Source: Tetracentron sinense (taxonomy: Eukaryota; Streptophyta; Magnoliopsida; Trochodendrales; Trochodendraceae). Taken from it: 64,000 nt of DNA. The notes under the pieces were generated by a model, which made no database searches, was not told the DNA's origin, and was given only the letters and a program-made list of their open reading frames with translations. Below are positions 1 to 11,244 of the stretch, piece after piece. The first letter of the stretch is position 1. Each line of letters starts with the position of its first letter. The stretch covers positions 27,287,250 to 27,351,249 of the forward strand of contig CM026570.1 of assembly GCA_015143295.1 (NCBI GenBank). Direction: 5' to 3'. The position numbers and the translations under genes are program-made.

Positions 1-283
1 ACCCAATACATGGCGGTTGAGGTATATGTAATTAAATAATTCTTTTTATGTATTCAATTAATGCATTCCATACTACTTCTGTTGTAAAGTTATTAATCAT
101 CATTACTTTTTTCATGAGGATAGCAAGCCAGAATCCTGAGGGGTAGAGTCGGACTGGATGCATATGTTCAGGATCATCCATACACGTAGGGATGGGTCTT
201 TTTGTCATAAACTAGAACTCACAATATGTATTTTTTTTACTGCTTAATCTAAATTGAATTATTGACTATAACTACAGACACAG

Positions 284-632
284 ATGGACCAGCTTGTGAG
301 TGAGCATCATGAGGGCAGTGGTAGTAGCACTGCCCAAAACGAGGCATTCACCAGGTAATGGGTCCAGACAGACACGGGCGTGTCCACACACATATGGATT
401 GGGTGTTTCTCCTGCACAGTTCTGTGCTCCTGATGTGGATCACTGGATGATGAGGAGGGCAGAGGAGGCAGAGTCTACGAACCAGGCTGTTTTGGCTCGC
501 CAAGTGGCTATAGAGGCTCAGATAGGTGATATGAATAAGTCCTTCATGGCCCTTTCAGATTTATTCCGGACAAAGTGTTCGGATCAATCGTTCACAACCT
601 TCCCCACACCACCATCTCAGTGGCAATCCTAG
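284..632 (+). pseudogene. CACTA (En/Spm-like) transposase C-terminal remnant
   Basis: An ATG at 284 opens a frame that breaks at about 358 (AFTR followed by TAA). Similarity continues in other frames (PHTYGLGVSPAQF, then a coiled, Glu/Ala/Gln-rich tail with RRAEEAESTNQAVLARQ) to a stop at 632. The AFT..MGP..HGR..TYGLGV pattern followed by a helical tail is, from memory, what is seen at the C-terminus of plant Ptta/En/Spm-type transposon proteins. At least one frameshift means it cannot make the family protein. Its position on the + strand, upstream of a terminus ending TTGTTGTAGTG at 3339, fits the 3' part of a CACTA element that starts before the window. Family assignment is by eye only. Confidence 0.5.
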
Positions 633-1554
633 AATCCCGATGCAACCCAGCCATAGTTGTCAAGGTGACCAGGTGAAAGGGTTTCGGTTGCCCCCGTTAC
701 CCGATACCGTATCTTTACACTGTTTTTCCGAAAAAAATACGTATCGCTTGAAACCGTTACGCATCGGGTGATACGCCCGATAAGTAACGGTTTCAATCGT
801 AGGATTCTTTCGCGATTTTAACGTTATAAAGGGTATCGAAAATCCCTAAACTCATTTTAAAACCTCATCTTTGTTTCCTCTCTTTTTCTCTACCTATTCT
901 TACACTTTTTTTCATAAAATCATTTTGTTTTTTTGTTAATTAACAACTTGATTTGGGGTTTAATTAATTGATTTGAAGGAATATATGGCAAGTTCTTCAT
1001 TTCGGGAATATTTCAACCATCGACCTAGCTAATTTCCTTATTTCTAAATTTAAACTTCATATTGGCATTAGAAGTATCTTGTTACTCATTTATTACAAGT
1101 TTTTTATTTTAATTTTTTTATTGGGATTTTTTTAAGCAAAAAAGAAAAAAAATAAATGGCTGAAACCGTTAGGTAATGGCGTTACGTAACGGTTTCGGCC
1201 GTGTCCAATACGGTGTCCGAAATCGCATTTTTAAACCTCGGCAGACCCTATGGACGCCTAGGCGGTAGCCTAAGGCGCCTAGGGCATCGCCTGAAGAACT
1301 TTTTGTTGCATAAATTTTCCCTAATATGAGATTTATGTATGATACATTTTCTTTTATAAGAAACCCTACATTCATATAAATTACACCATTGTTAAGATGC
1401 ACTTTGATAGAATCATTGTTAGAGATAGTTCTAAGAATAATAAAATAAGATTTCAAGTGTTGAAAAAAATTGGAATAAAAATTAAGTCTATAATGACTAC
1501 TGAAAGAGGGGAGATAAAGGGATTGTGAGGGATAAAAAATAAGCAGCCCAACAA

Positions 1555-1612
1555 AAGAGAGAGAGAGAAAGAGAGAGGAAGGAGAGGGGAGAGGAGGGGG
1601 AGAGGGATATGT
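1555..1612. repeat. GA-rich microsatellite
   Basis: Degenerate (GA)n/(GGAGA)n purine tract inside the non-autonomous hAT element. Confidence 0.8.
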
Positions 1613-2000
1613 CGTACCTCATACTCTCATTTCTTTCTTTTTCTCGATTATACTCAGGAATAGTAATAAAAATAATATTAATAAGTAAATTTATAACTAT
1701 AGAGTCTACACTTATTTAAATTCTAAAAGACCTCTTTAAATATGAGTTTATGAGAGTTTTGGGGGTCCTAGAAAGAATTTGGGGCATTTAAAGGCTCTTA
1801 ATTTGTTATTGGGCCACCTGAGCTAGCTGTAATTTAGCAACCATGAAAAATAAAAAAAATTAAGACTATCCATCTACCCATAAGCAGAGGGAGAGAAACC
1901 AATTGGCCCACCCATTGAGAGAGAGAACAAGTTAACATGAGTGAAACATGCTTTACACCGTTCGTCTCTTCTTTCTTCTTCTATCTGCAAACTTTTTTTG

Positions 2001-2299
2001 TTGGATATAGAAATCCTAACATATTATATTATAAAAGACATGAGAAGTAAATAAAATAACATATTTTTTTGTTTACCAAACAATCATATTCATTTTTATA
2101 TCCTTAAACAATAATAATATTCCATATATCAGATTTTTAATAATGTTGGATATACAAATTCTAACATATTATATTGTAAAAGACATGAGAAGTATATAAA
2201 ATAACATATTTTTTGTTATCCAACAATCATATTCAAATAAAATATTTTTTATATCTTTAAACAATAATAATATTACATATATCAGATTTTTAATAATGA
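2001..2299. repeat. Tandem duplication of about 150 bp
   Basis: Two adjacent copies, 2001-2145 and 2146-2299, each start TTGGATATA and end CAGATTTTTAATAATG. They differ by scattered substitutions and short indels, so the duplication is not recent. Lies within the hAT-type element. Confidence 0.8.
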
Positions 2300-2823
2300 C
2301 CGCCTGAGGCGGCCAGTCGCTTGAGCCTAGCAGAGCGCCTGGTCGCCTAGGCGAACGCCTGAGACGACGCCTTTAACAACTATGAACCCAGCCTCCAGAT
2401 GATCTCATTGAATGAGAATCATGTTTGCTCATTATGTTTTAGCCACTATTATTTTTTGTTTATAGCATTGTTCAAAAATATTTATGGAATTGATTATATA
2501 TATTGTGTATTTGACTACTGTGAGTAGTTTATGAAATGGAATGGAATGGACTAATTTATGTTTTGTATTTGACTAGGTTTTAAACATTGTTACTTTATGT
2601 TGTCCAAAAAATGTATGGAATAGAATGGACTAGTTTATCGTTGAATAGTTGGAACTTGTTATAGGTGGAATATATGAATGAGCAGGTTACATACTTACAT
2701 GTTGAATGTGTGAATTAACTGGATACAGATTGAATGTGAATGAACAGTATACAGGTTGAATGTTTGATGGAACACGTTACAAGTTATAAAATGAACAGGT
2801 TACAGGTTGAACATGTATACCAA

Positions 2824-3339
2824 CCCAACAATTTTTTAAAAAATAGGCCATTAGAGACAGAATAATTTTTGTCACTAATGATAATTGAGCTTTAGTGACA
2901 AAAGGTTTCCGTCACAATTGACCTATTGAATATGGAATATGTTTCGTCACAATTTACTATTAGTAATGGCTTGGTTCCGTCACTATTGCGATATTAGATA
3001 CGGATTAATTTCAGTCACAATTGAGTGAATTGACATATTAGAGACCGATTGATTTACGTCACAAGTAAAGGATTAGAGACAGATTGCTTTCTGTCACAAA
3101 TAGAAACTTTCGTAACTAAGTGATGTAAAAGGTGACCAGATCAAGGCATTAGAGACAGAAATCTTCCATCTCTAATTAGTGACGGATAGTGATTTTCATC
3201 TCTAAAAGTCATTAGTGATGGTTGAATCAACAACATAATAGTGACGGTCAAGTTTTTCGTCTCAGATACTATTAGTGATGGAAAATTCATTATTGGTGAC
3301 ATTATTTTTCTGTTACTAATCGGCAGATTTGTTGTAGTG
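2824..3339 (+). mobile_element. CACTA-type right terminus with subterminal repeats
   Basis: The segment ends with the complement of CACTACAACAAATCTG at 3324-3339, a classic CACTA/En-Spm terminus. The preceding 500 bp is an array of short direct and inverted subterminal motifs related to TTAGTGACGGAAA and TAGAGACAGAA. The corresponding left CACTA terminus is not in the window. With the transposase remnant at 284-632 this is best read as the right part of one degenerate CACTA element. Confidence 0.7.
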
Positions 3340-3349
3340 TGGTCCACCT

Positions 3350-4682
3350 CATGGTTGTCAAGGCGACTAGGCGACTTGAGCCGACAAACCTCATAGACGC
3401 CTAAGGCAGTAAGGAGTACCCCATGTTCTTCTGTTTGAAAATAGGGCAGCCTTACCCATTTACGGAAGATTTAATTTTGAGTTGGTAATAGAATATAGAC
3501 CATATGGTATACATTGTCGCATCGCCTTCCAGCCCCAACCATTTTTACCTTGAGGTATGCACACCATCTTGTCCTCTCTTCTGTCCTGTAAACACTTAGA
3601 GAGGTAAACAACCCTGAATGATATTCCTTTCTTACTCCTATGACCAACGATGATCTACAACAGATCGTATCCATCTTGTAGATGGGTTTTAGATCGAGAG
3701 AACTGCCTACGAGGAATTTTACTGCTCACCATAGAGCTATTTCCTCTAGTTTAATTTCAGCAACGTAGTCCCTCCCCCTTTCAGTTATTTTAAAATATTT
3801 CAGGTCCTTCTCTTCCTCTTTCAAATCGATTTGGACTACCCTTCGATTTGTACCCATTGCAATAAACTACTACTCCTCGTTTACTGGTTTACTGGTCGAC
3901 TGTAACCTCATCTCTGGTAGGTTTAATTCGCTGTGTACAAAGCCTTCATCTCCTGTAGGCTAATAAAAAAGAATCACCAAGCCTTCATCTCTATTTTGGT
4001 GTTGGTTGAGCCTCCTTATTTTCCTTACTGTCCATCAAGGATTTCTAAAGATATATGCAGTGTTCAAGTCATTAGAAATATTAAAAGTGTTTATAAAGAG
4101 TATAGTGCCAAATTTGGTAATATAAGAATGACAACTGTGATTAACATTAGTATAACGAGTTCAAAGACTAATGATGATCAAGATGATGACTTTTTGAGGT
4201 ATGAAGCAAAAATGGCTCAAGATAATGTATTTGTGCTTACAGTGAGTTCTCATCCGGGACAATCTTGTCACTCATTTTAGCATGTAACGCTTTGCGCACA
4301 CTCATGAGGTGCACACGCAAGTGTTGAGTGATTTGGATGTGTAACAGAAAAATCTGAATTAAATTGGTACCTTGAAAAGTCAGAGAAAAGAGATCTCCAA
4401 CATTTGACATATTACTGAGGTGGAAAGTCAATTCAACAAAATACCCAATTTTATCAATTATGACACATGGGACGTGACATTTGATCAATTCCAGTTCCGA
4501 TAATTGCTTCTGAGTTTGCATTTAGCACTGGTAGAAGATTACTTCACCATTTTAGGAGTTTTTTAAAACTAGAGACTGTAAAAGTCTCAACTTCTTGTCA
4601 AGATTGCATTCGTTTGGAACAATATAGTGATTCACTAGATGTGTTAGAATTAGATATATTGAAAGAAGATGCAGATACTTGA
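3350..4682 (+). mobile_element. hAT element remnant
   Basis: Begins CATGGTTGTCAAGGCG, closely matching the termini of the non-autonomous element at 652-2384, and continues with the same GGCGCCTAAGGC-type subterminal sequence to about 3415. Transposase-derived sequence follows on the same strand (3933-4682). No matching right terminus was found, so the element is truncated or its end has decayed. A shared family between these termini and this transposase is inferred from proximity. Confidence 0.45.
3933..4682 (+). pseudogene. hAT transposase remnant with C-terminal dimerisation domain
   Basis: The clearest part is 4488-4682, open to a TGA. It carries the hAT-C signature (I-P-V-x-I-I-A-S-E-x-A-F-S-T-G-R, then an FRS-FLKLETV segment) and an acidic tail, as in Ac/hAT transposases. 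Upstream, 3933-4240 encodes degenerate body sequence (VYKEYSAKFGN, DDFLRYEAKMAQDNVF). The two parts are separated by about 250 bp of unrelated or intron-like sequence with stops. Function is certainly lost here: the catalytic core is absent and the frame is broken. Confidence 0.65.
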
Positions 4683-5059
4683 AAATAGAATAAAAACATA
4701 GTATATTACGTGTATTATATTTTTATAAAAGAATAGTAGTAATAATAAATATATTTTTAAATTACAAAATTCTTTTACTATGTTAGATTGTCACCGATTA
4801 TTATTTTTAAACTCCATTGTGTTGCTCTTTGAGTTACATTGTCTCCAAGTCCGGATAAAGGAAGAGGGTTTATATGTCATGTTAGCAGTAAGTGTTTTTT
4901 TTAAATAGGGCTTGGGTCTAGCCAGTTCAAGCTCTCTGAGAGCTAGGGCCTCACCCTGAGACTTCGTAAGACCTAGGCCTTACCCTGACATGGCCCTTTA
5001 ATAGCCTAAGTTGAGAAAGGGTTTGTTGTGAGGGTGACATTACTATGATGTCATCAACA
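4683..5059. other. No recognisable gene
   Basis: AT-rich stretch followed by a C/T/G-mixed segment with imperfect inverted repeats (about 4910-4980). No coding similarity seen. Confidence 0.5.
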
Positions 5060-5520
5060 ATTTAGCTGCAAGCCTTCTAAGGCTCCACAGCAAAAAAAAT
5101 GCAGCCAATTAAGGCTCGCAGTAAAATGCAAGCCAATAAAAGCTCCCAGCAAAATGCAAATCATTAAGGTTTGCAACTAAAATGTAAACCATCTACGGCT
5201 TGCGGTAAAATATAAGCAATTTAAGGTTTTTAGCTAAAATTCAAACCATTTAAGGTTTGTAGCTAAAATGTAAACCTTTTAAGGTTCGTAGCTAAAATGC
5301 AAACCATTTAAGATTAGCAGCTAAAATGCAAACCATTGAAGATTCGCAACTAAAATGCAAACCATTTAGCATTCGTAGCTAGAATGCAAATCATTTAAAG
5401 TTTGCTAATAAAATGCAAACCATTTAAGATTGGAAGCTAAAACGAAAACCATTTAAGTTTCGCAGCTGATATGGAAACCATTCAAATTTGCAGTATAATG
5501 CAAGTCAATAAAGACTTGTA
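5060..5520. repeat. 29-bp minisatellite
   Basis: About fifteen degenerate head-to-tail copies of a 29-bp unit of the form TTTAAGRTTCGCAGC-TAAAATGCAAACCA. The most regular run is 5220-5480. Copies diverge by roughly 10-25 percent by eye, so the array is old. No spacers or leader, so it is not CRISPR-like. Confidence 0.85.
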
Positions 5521-5833
5521 GTTAGATGCCCACAATAAGGGATCTCCTCTATGCATTTATCACTGCCATGTGGTGGTAGCATTACAATTCACAGATTTTT
5601 GTGGGTTGCCATAACATGAGTTATGACAGGTGGAGTTCAAGCTCCACCACAATGAAAGATGGCAAAATCATTGTCTTCTTCTAAGAGAGGCGGTTATATA
5701 ATTGAACCACCTTAAAAATGACAGTCAAATCGGTCTAAAACCGAATTACCCAAGTTATGGCTGATTTAAAACCCAAATAACCCAATCAGATTGTTTCTAT
5801 ACAAAGGCTGATAAACAAAGCTTTGATACTATG

Positions 5834-6116
5834 TGTTGACAGACACAACGACTACCTTAACTCAGATCTTCCAACTTTTGCATAGAAAATAACATAAGAC
5901 AATATAATAAAATTAAATAACATGACTGACATGGTTGCATTGCTAGATGCAAAGCCTTTTTGCTCTCACGGGAGAAAATTAAATTCTTGTTCTTAGGAGG
6001 GAGAGTTGGGACCACCCCTATTTATAGGTCCCAAAATCCAATCCATCAAGAATTTCTTCAGATATATTACATTTACATACCATCTAGGGTTAATTGACGG
6101 GATGGATCAGTTAACA
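5834..6116 (-). repeat. Small Copia-type LTR (minus strand)
   Basis: Read on the minus strand the segment starts TGTTAACTGATCC, has a TATA box (complement of CTATTTATAGG near 6010), and ends TCTGTCAACA. It is followed at 5833 and down by a weak primer-site-like sequence (the TAGTATCAAAG complement at 5821-5831). TG...CA ends, about 280 bp and an adjacent initiator-Met-like site fit a short Copia LTR. No second copy or TSD was found, so this may be a lone or truncated LTR. It ends about 58 bp from the host exon at 6175-6294. Confidence 0.5.
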
Positions 6117-6174
6117 TAAAACCCTAGACGAGTGAATCAGACTCAGATCTAGAGAGAAATAAAAACTCACTCAC

Positions 6175-6294
6175 CAGATCTTTGAAGATGAGGAATGCGA
6201 TGACGAAAAAGAGGATGAAGAGAATCTCAAACTCGGCAAGCCGGACGAATGCGAAAACCGCGTTCACCGCTCGAGTGAACGCCGATTCGTTCAT
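6175..6294 (-). CDS. First coding exon of a small one-pass membrane protein (partial gene)
   Basis: An ATG at 6294 (minus strand) opens exactly 40 codons ending ...IFKDL. A strong splice donor (CTG|GTGAGTGAG) lies at 6174, so the exon ends in phase 0. Residues 24-37 (ILFILFFVIAFLIF) form one long hydrophobic segment after a short polar N-terminus (MNESAFTRAVNAV), which suggests a small single-span membrane protein. The frame is open upstream to an alternative ATG at 6357, but the composition there is UTR-like. I have the impression of a conserved uncharacterised plant small membrane protein but cannot name it. No second exon was found between here and the window start. A Copia-type LTR lies immediately inside the intron side, so the gene may be interrupted, have a very long intron, or be a broken fragment. 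Confidence 0.5.
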
Positions 6295-6399
6295 ATTCGG
6301 ACCGGCACCGACTCGCCCGCGCATCCCGACCGATCTATCAGCCTTTCTCTCTAACACGTTAAGCTACCAGGACGACGAAACCACCGATAACTAACAACA

Positions 6400-9300
6400 A
6401 GCTCAGGCCTCAGAGGAGGAAACTGGAAAAGTAAGGAGGCGATTTCAGTGTTTAAGTCTCTCAAATCGGCCTCTGATGAGGCCTGGCCCTTTAAAAGGGA
6501 GGGCTTTTAGTTTTTCCTAAGGCTTAATATTTCAATAACCCAATATTAGTTTGAGGGACAGTCCCCAAATGACACATTTGCTGCCCCCATATGCCTCCCA
6601 TTGTTATTTTTCAAAGTTGCCACTCTAATACCAGTAGCAAATATTATTTTATGACATCATGGGAGAGAGAGAGGGGCCCACTATTACTGTTTGAATATGA
6701 CATCAAGGGAGGGACTAGGGAGAGAGGGGTCCATTATTATTTTAATGCAAAAAATGATTTATCATGAGGTTGAACATCCAACAAATTTATCGGGTTTTCA
6801 CACACAGTAAATGGAGATTCTCCATTGTTCTATCTGTTGGAGAGCGTCTATGCCGGGTGGCACAACATTTATACTTTCCTAACCCATTTGCTACCTCCCT
6901 TAGAGATGGTCTAAGACCACTTAACTTATTAAAGAACTTTTATGCTTTCTTCTGCCCTAGCCCAATACTGGATCTTGAGGGTAGGGCTTGAGCATAGTTA
7001 ACTTAGACCTTCTAAGCACTAGAGTCGGGCTAGGGTCTCACCCTTACAAGTGAGGGTCAGGTGTAGGGGCCATCGAACAACCTGAGCCCCAATTCCTATG
7101 AATTCCTATTCTCATGCGAATTAAAACATGACTAGCTCCTACATTGTGTGAAAATTTTATATCTACCTAAAAGGTATATATGCAATCCACAAAACATCTG
7201 ATTGACATATATCTTTTAACAATTTGACTATGCCTCTCTCTCATTTTTCTTATATTATTTTGTATTTAAATTATTTTTTGATAAATACTTGTTTTATATT
7301 TTTAATTTTATTCTAAAATTTTATCAATTAATAAAATTATCAACATTATTGAATAATGTAACTAAACTAAAATAAAATTGCTAAAAATATTTTATATTAG
7401 TTAGGGTAAAATTCTATCACTAAATTTAAAATTGTTATAATTAAAAAAATCTGTGAATTAGTGACGGAAAGTTTGGGACAAATTGAAAGCCGTTGCTAAC
7501 TTAAAAAAAAAACAAAAAAAAAAACTTCAGTTCCTTCAATGCAATACGACATAATGATTGTTCTTAAAAAAAACAATATACTCTCTTATCTATTACTCTA
7601 GATTTTATGTGGATTTCAATAATTCATTTCCCCCATAATGGAACATAGCAAATCACTCTAAAGAATGGTGAATGAGTATCTCAAAATCATCTGCAAGTTC
7701 GTAATATGAAGAAGCTGGGAGAATGAATAGTTCTCAGAAAAGCAATGAACAAAAATTCTTAATGTTTTCATCATAACAACCACAAGAAAATCCTTAATCC
7801 ATCCCATGTCTCTTGCATGTAATATTTTGGCACATTAAAAAAGGTGTGCCCTGCTACAATATATTTAGCCATGATATACTAAGTCATCTCGATTATCCCA
7901 TCACTTAGACTTGTATGGCACCATATATTTTATTCTAATCATGTTCATATGAGAGCAACAAGCAGATTGAGACAGCCATTGCTTGAAATGTAAGCTAGCA
8001 ACAAAACGTAACATCAAGACTTGATCTGCCACGTCATGTATAGCAATGGATAAAGATAGATTTGTCCATTCAAGATAATAATTGGGATATGATATCTTCC
8101 AAGGTTTAAAATTTTGACTTTAAGAAAACGCTGTTTGAAAATTGCAATATCAGTGGAAATATCCCAAGATATTATCAGAATGATAAATTTTTGTCATTAG
8201 AGGGAAAACATGAAATGTGTTAGTAGAACTCTAGGAAATATTAAAATAGACATAATTTCATAACTTGGCAAGCTTAAGGGGGCAAAGCTATGTGCTAATT
8301 GTAAGATCACTCTTTACTACTAATGGATCATAGGATAGGTAATGAAATTCACCAAGTTGCTTTAGATCGCGAAGCTGGAATATGAATTAAAATCATGTCA
8401 AAAGATTAACTACAAATACAATAACTGAGAAAAATTAAGATAAGAAATAACAATAAAATAGCCAATATGCTGAAAAGTTATGTAAATCAAACTTACCTCC
8501 AAAACTGTTCAGTGTCTATGAACTTCAAAAAGAGTTGCACCCATCCAGAAAAGAGTAATTAAATTCAAAATAGAAATTGTAATCAATGATTAAATAAAAT
8601 AATTTAGGGTTAAATTTCAAAAATAAGTGAGCTCCGTAAATTCAATGAATATTTTTTCCCATTTCCTTGTTGATTTACTTCAATCAACCTTGTTCACTGA
8701 AGTAATTCAATAGAGAAAGGAAAAACCTATTATTCATTGAATTTTGATAACTCACCACGGTACCTTAAGGAATTAACAAATAAGACGGAAAAATTATATA
8801 TAAACTAATAAAAAGTAGAATTGTATTAAATCTGCAAGATTAATTATACAAACATAAATCAGTATTATTTATTTTATCACTGAATTTTAACTACTATTAA
8901 TAAGACATCTTTATCAAAAGTCAAAAGGAAAACTAACTTTCTCGAGTATTTTTTTCTCGTAACAAAAAGCAAAAAAAGCCTCACAATTAAATAATCGAGT
9001 TGCTCTCAAAAAAAAATTATGTTACATATCCCTAGATCTAAACCTTACAACTCTGCATCCTTGCGATCTAATTCTTGCAACTTTTGCTTTTCAAACTTGT
9101 TCACATTATAGTACTATTATTTTGCTCTAAATATCTTGAGTTGAACTCTTTCCTTATTCTCAAAATGCAGAAAAATATACGTAAAACCACCCATAAGTGA
9201 GAAAATATCTCAAATCCTAGAAATCCTAAACAATGAGAGCTATAAATTACGTATATTATTGAACAAATAAAATCGGTATAATCTGAATCGTGAAAATCAT

Positions 9301-10551
9301 CACAGCCATTAGTTGCTCCTATTTTTTCCAAATCAATCCCTACTCCTCAGGAAAAAATTGAATTCAATATTGCTTGACCAAGTTCTATCATAACCCACCA
9401 ACTAAAAATCCCATTCTTCCCAAAGAAACTAGTAATAATAATAACAACAATAACAGTACTGCAACTGAGGACAAAAAGAGCTAAAAAGAGGAGAAACTTT
9501 GTAGTTTTTAATCATAACCCCACCCAACCTTTTCATTTCCATTTCGAAATCACCATACAACAAGCATAAATGAAAGTAAAACAGAAATAAAAATCAACTC
9601 AAGTGAATTCAATAAAAATACATAAACCTAAAACCAAAATTTCTCCAAATATCACGAAATGATTCATTCAAAGCTTAGAAATCCTAAAGGATCTTCTAAT
9701 CTTAGACATTATTAACATATTGAAATATAATTTCAAGATCAGAAAAAAAAAATCATTAGTTTTACACTCTTATAAAGATCAAAGCTCCATAAATACCTTG
9801 GTGGAAGTCTAATCCATTCTATTTGAAGCTAGAAGATGGAGTGAGAATAGCCGCTAGAAATATAAATAACCTTTTTTTTAACATCTATTATTTTATATAG
9901 TAAGAAAATGGAAAAATAATAATTTTTACTGTATATTTATTCATATAGTAAGAAACAAGAACACAATAATATAATTTTAAAAAACATTGTTAATGCAATT
10001 ATAGGATTCTACATATACATGTGACTAAAGCCAAATATTGAAAGACCAATACTCTTTGGCCCTCAATTCATATCAAAGATACCAAATGATTCATTTCCAT
10101 CTTATTGTGAATTCATATAGTAGCCATCTTAGAAATTGCCAGTGTTAAATTTTGCCTAACTACAAATAAGCAAAGACAATGACGTTAAAAAGGAGGAAAA
10201 TGCCTACTAAAAAAACCAGTCTCCAAGCAAAAATAAAAGAATGAATGTCATGACAAAATTTTATGGATTGAACAACCAATTCGAAAAGCAAATGACTTAA
10301 ATATGAATATTCGAACATGGTTACCTACAAGAATGATCTAAGAGCATCACTAACATAAGAGAAGCACATAGATTTTTGGCAAAGTAGAAGTATTGCAAGT
10401 TGACCAGTTAGTAGCTAATAGGAGAATAGTCAGGTTCGAACATTTATAATATAGGTCACAATTACTATACATATCGTTTGAACTAAACGAGGAAGACAAA
10501 TCAATTGAAGAAGTGGTTAGAGGGACGGTCCCTACCGCTGCCCTTCCTGTC
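6400..10551. other. AT-rich intergenic sequence, no gene recognised
   Basis: About 4 kb without coding similarity in any frame. It has short poly-A/poly-T runs, a few GTGACGGAAA-like motifs near 7460 reminiscent of CACTA subterminal repeats, and purine-rich patches near 6660-6740. Splice-site-like and TATA-like strings occur but nothing I can assemble into a gene. Confidence 0.5.
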
Positions 10552-11244
10552 GCCTCTGTAAAGGAAAATTTCCGGGACTAATGGGTACCTTTCAAGGGCT
10601 GCATGATTCAGGTCCTGTATACTCATATGTAAGCATGCATCATTTGTACCATTGTCGTTTGGCATGTTCTTCGAATGAGTTGACATTCCGCACGTAATCA
10701 TCTAAGGTTCATCACGTGTTCATCCTCGGTTCAGTATATGTTCGTCCTATGCAAAAGGAGGGTTGTCTGACCTGTCATATACACTTCGACGAGCAAGTCA
10801 GTATAGGACATAGGTATATGAACATTAGAGTGTCGAGATACGTACCGTCGATCGTGTGGTAGAGCACAGTCGGATGTCAGAGGTCTATGCAGGTTGGGAG
10901 CATTGTGCATGGTCATCAGGGGACGTAGCTCTTAGGACGTGTTCATTTCAAGGATGGGGTCGTGGTCATTTCAAGGACGGAGCCGTGGTCATTTCAAGGA
11001 TGGGCTCTAGAGTCATGCTTTGGGGACGAGCTCAGGAATCGTGCTCTGGGAGGATGAGCTCAGGAATCGTGCTCTCGGGACGAGCTCAGCAAGGCGGGTC
11101 GAATACTCTCAAGGTGAATACGGGTATGGCAAGATGGTTACATATTCAATAAAAATGTACTTGGGCAAGTCAGGGGTGAGCATGCTGGTACAAGAGTGTA
11201 CTCGGGCATGTGATCAATTACATGGTCGGGAGCATTGTGCATGT

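Larger units (their letters stand above)
652..2384. mobile_element. Non-autonomous hAT-type element with 8-bp TSD
   Basis: The 8-mer AACCCAGC occurs directly at 644-651 and 2385-2392, flanking a segment that begins CATAGTTGTCAAGG and ends (reverse complement) CATAGTTGTTAAAGG. An 8-bp TSD with CA-starting short inverted termini is the hAT signature. The subterminal parts are rich in GGCGCCTAGGCG-type repeats (about 1250-1300 and 2300-2370). The left part (about 665-1235) contains inverted GTAACGGTTT/AAACCGTTAC blocks, which may be a second nested repeat. No transposase ORF is seen inside. It interrupts the CACTA remnant. Confidence 0.65.

Noticed and set aside
3141..3347. 68-codon minus-strand frame
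   Set aside because: Lies wholly in the CACTA subterminal repeat array.
5060..5520. CRISPR-like array (29-bp repeats)
   Set aside because: Units are contiguous with no unique spacers and the sequence is a plant nuclear genome.
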